Below are positions 39,738-40,150 of a DNA stretch of 40,150 nucleotides, one piece after another (position 1 is the stretch's first letter; every line of letters starts with the position of its first letter). A program made the translations under genes and the position numbers. Source of the stretch: Micromonospora sp. MP36 (GTDB lineage: Bacteria; Actinomycetota; Actinomycetes; Mycobacteriales; Micromonosporaceae); contig NZ_VSFA01000067.1 of NCBI RefSeq assembly GCF_008119785.1, positions 1-40,150 of the forward strand, in the 5' to 3' direction. The notes beneath the pieces are model-generated. The model did no database searches, was not told the origin of the DNA, and worked only from the letters and a program-made list of their open reading frames with translations.

Positions 39738-40150
39738 TCAGTGCGCTCTAGCGACTGATCGGCATGTCCCGCCTTGCGGTGGGACGGTCCCGGTCTTACC
39801 CGCCTGAGCGGTGCCGGGTTGACGCTTCACGGCCACCGGCCCGCCGGGGCGGGTCTTACGGTCGGCTCCACGTCCTGCCACCGGGCCACTCCCGGCGGTG
39901 GTGACCTCACGCGCGAGCGCGGCAAGGTTACGGGCGGCGTTCACATCGCGGTCGAGGGCCAGGCCGCAAGAGTCGCAGATGTAGGTTCGGACACGCAGCG
40001 GCAGTTTGGCTTTCACCGCGCCGCAGTCCGAACAGGTCTTGCTGGAGGGATACCAGCGGTTGGCCACGATCCGCCGGCCGCCGTTCCATTCGGCCTTGTA
40101 CGCGACCTGTCGGCGGATCTCACCGAAGCCGGCGTCCGCGACCTGCCGGG
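39738..40150 (-). CDS. tnpB: TnpB RNA-guided nuclease, C-terminal part (runs off the window)
   Basis: The last ~136 residues of a TnpB protein, the ancestor-type relative of Cas12 carried by IS200/IS605 and IS607 elements. Seen are RQVADAGFGEIRRQVAYKAEWNGG, the zinc finger (SSKTCSDCG ... YICDSCG), and the third RuvC motif DRDVNAARNLAAL with its Asp. After this comes a Lys/Arg/Gly-rich tail without structure. The N-terminus and the first two RuvC residues lie to the right of 40150, so integrity cannot be judged. In such elements the guide (omega) RNA overlaps the 3-prime end of tnpB and extends to the element end; hairpins at 39766-39785 and 39738-39757 fit this. Confidence 0.85.
   Translation of the reverse strand, partial: RQVADAGFGEIRRQVAYKAEWNGGRRIVANRWYPSSKTCSDCGAVKAKLPLRVRTYICDSCGLALDRDVNAARNLAALAREVTTAGSGPVAGRGADRKTRPGGPVAVKRQPGTAQAGKTGTVPPQGGTCRSVARAH
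39766..39785 (-). ncRNA. Stem-loop of a putative omega (guide) RNA
   Basis: On the - strand gtcccacc-gcaa-ggcgggac folds into an 8-position stem with one A-C mismatch and a GNRA tetraloop, inside the 3-prime coding part of tnpB. TnpB guide RNAs are made from exactly this part of the element, ending downstream of the gene, so this is a candidate scaffold hairpin. Full extent of the RNA was not determined. Confidence 0.4.

Noticed and set aside
1..40150. tRNA, rRNA, riboswitches, replication origin or attachment sites
   Set aside because: None could be recognised by eye; no tRNA-like cloverleaf, rRNA stretch or int/xis gene was found. A dedicated scan was not possible.

Overview
The window comes from a very GC-rich actinomycete, most likely a Micromonosporaceae member close to Micromonospora. 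This is inferred from strong GC bias at third codon positions, GTG starts, GTGA/ATGA gene overlaps, start codons placed directly after TANNNT boxes, a conservon-type (nitrate-sensor) histidine kinase with a Roadblock partner, and a Trp-codon leader peptide before a fused anthranilate synthase. No rRNA, tRNA or CRISPR array was seen. The content is mostly ordinary metabolism and regulation, interrupted by one zone of decayed genes and by an IS fragment at the right edge.

Left part (1-8.9 kb): an exported GH1 beta-glucosidase, an AraC regulator followed 10 nt later by an SDR oxidoreductase, and, convergent to them, a 1850-residue secreted subtilase. Its order is beta-propeller-like domain (DUF4185/DUF5005 type), FnIII, I9 propeptide, S8 protease, nine more FnIII repeats, and an unrecognised C-terminal domain. 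Five of the FnIII repeats carry a Cys-Cys pair at the same position.

Decayed zone (9.0-11.8 kb) and nearby: pieces of a sensor kinase, a DUF2637 (SpdB-type) transfer protein, the N-terminus of a TnpB, a one-base-frameshifted GNAT acetyltransferase and a methyltransferase, around one intact two-domain VOC gene. A transposase tail lies at 13.4 kb. These remnants fill what would otherwise look like empty intergenic DNA.

Middle (11.9-27.7 kb): a RibD/DHFR-like reductase, a second AraC regulator, a two-gene conservon (kinase plus Roadblock, lacking the usual DUF742 and GTPase genes), an FGGY sugar kinase, trpL plus attenuator plus fused anthranilate synthase, a GNAT gene, a PRC-barrel/DUF2382 stress protein, an AlkZ-like winged-helix protein, a divergent TetR/MFS efflux pair sharing a perfect 12-bp inverted repeat, and an arsR-SRPBCC-PNPOx-hydrolase operon with its own AT-rich operator-like region.

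Right part (27.8-40.15 kb): a molybdenum hydroxylase locus, with maturation genes (MobA-like, XdhC) on one strand and the three subunits (2Fe-2S, FAD with a PaoB-like extra Cys motif, Mo) on the other; a four-gene sugar ABC importer; a second two-domain VOC protein; a small RusA-like protein followed by an unknown 91-residue protein; then a gene fragment cut by a tnpB-containing IS that runs off the window.
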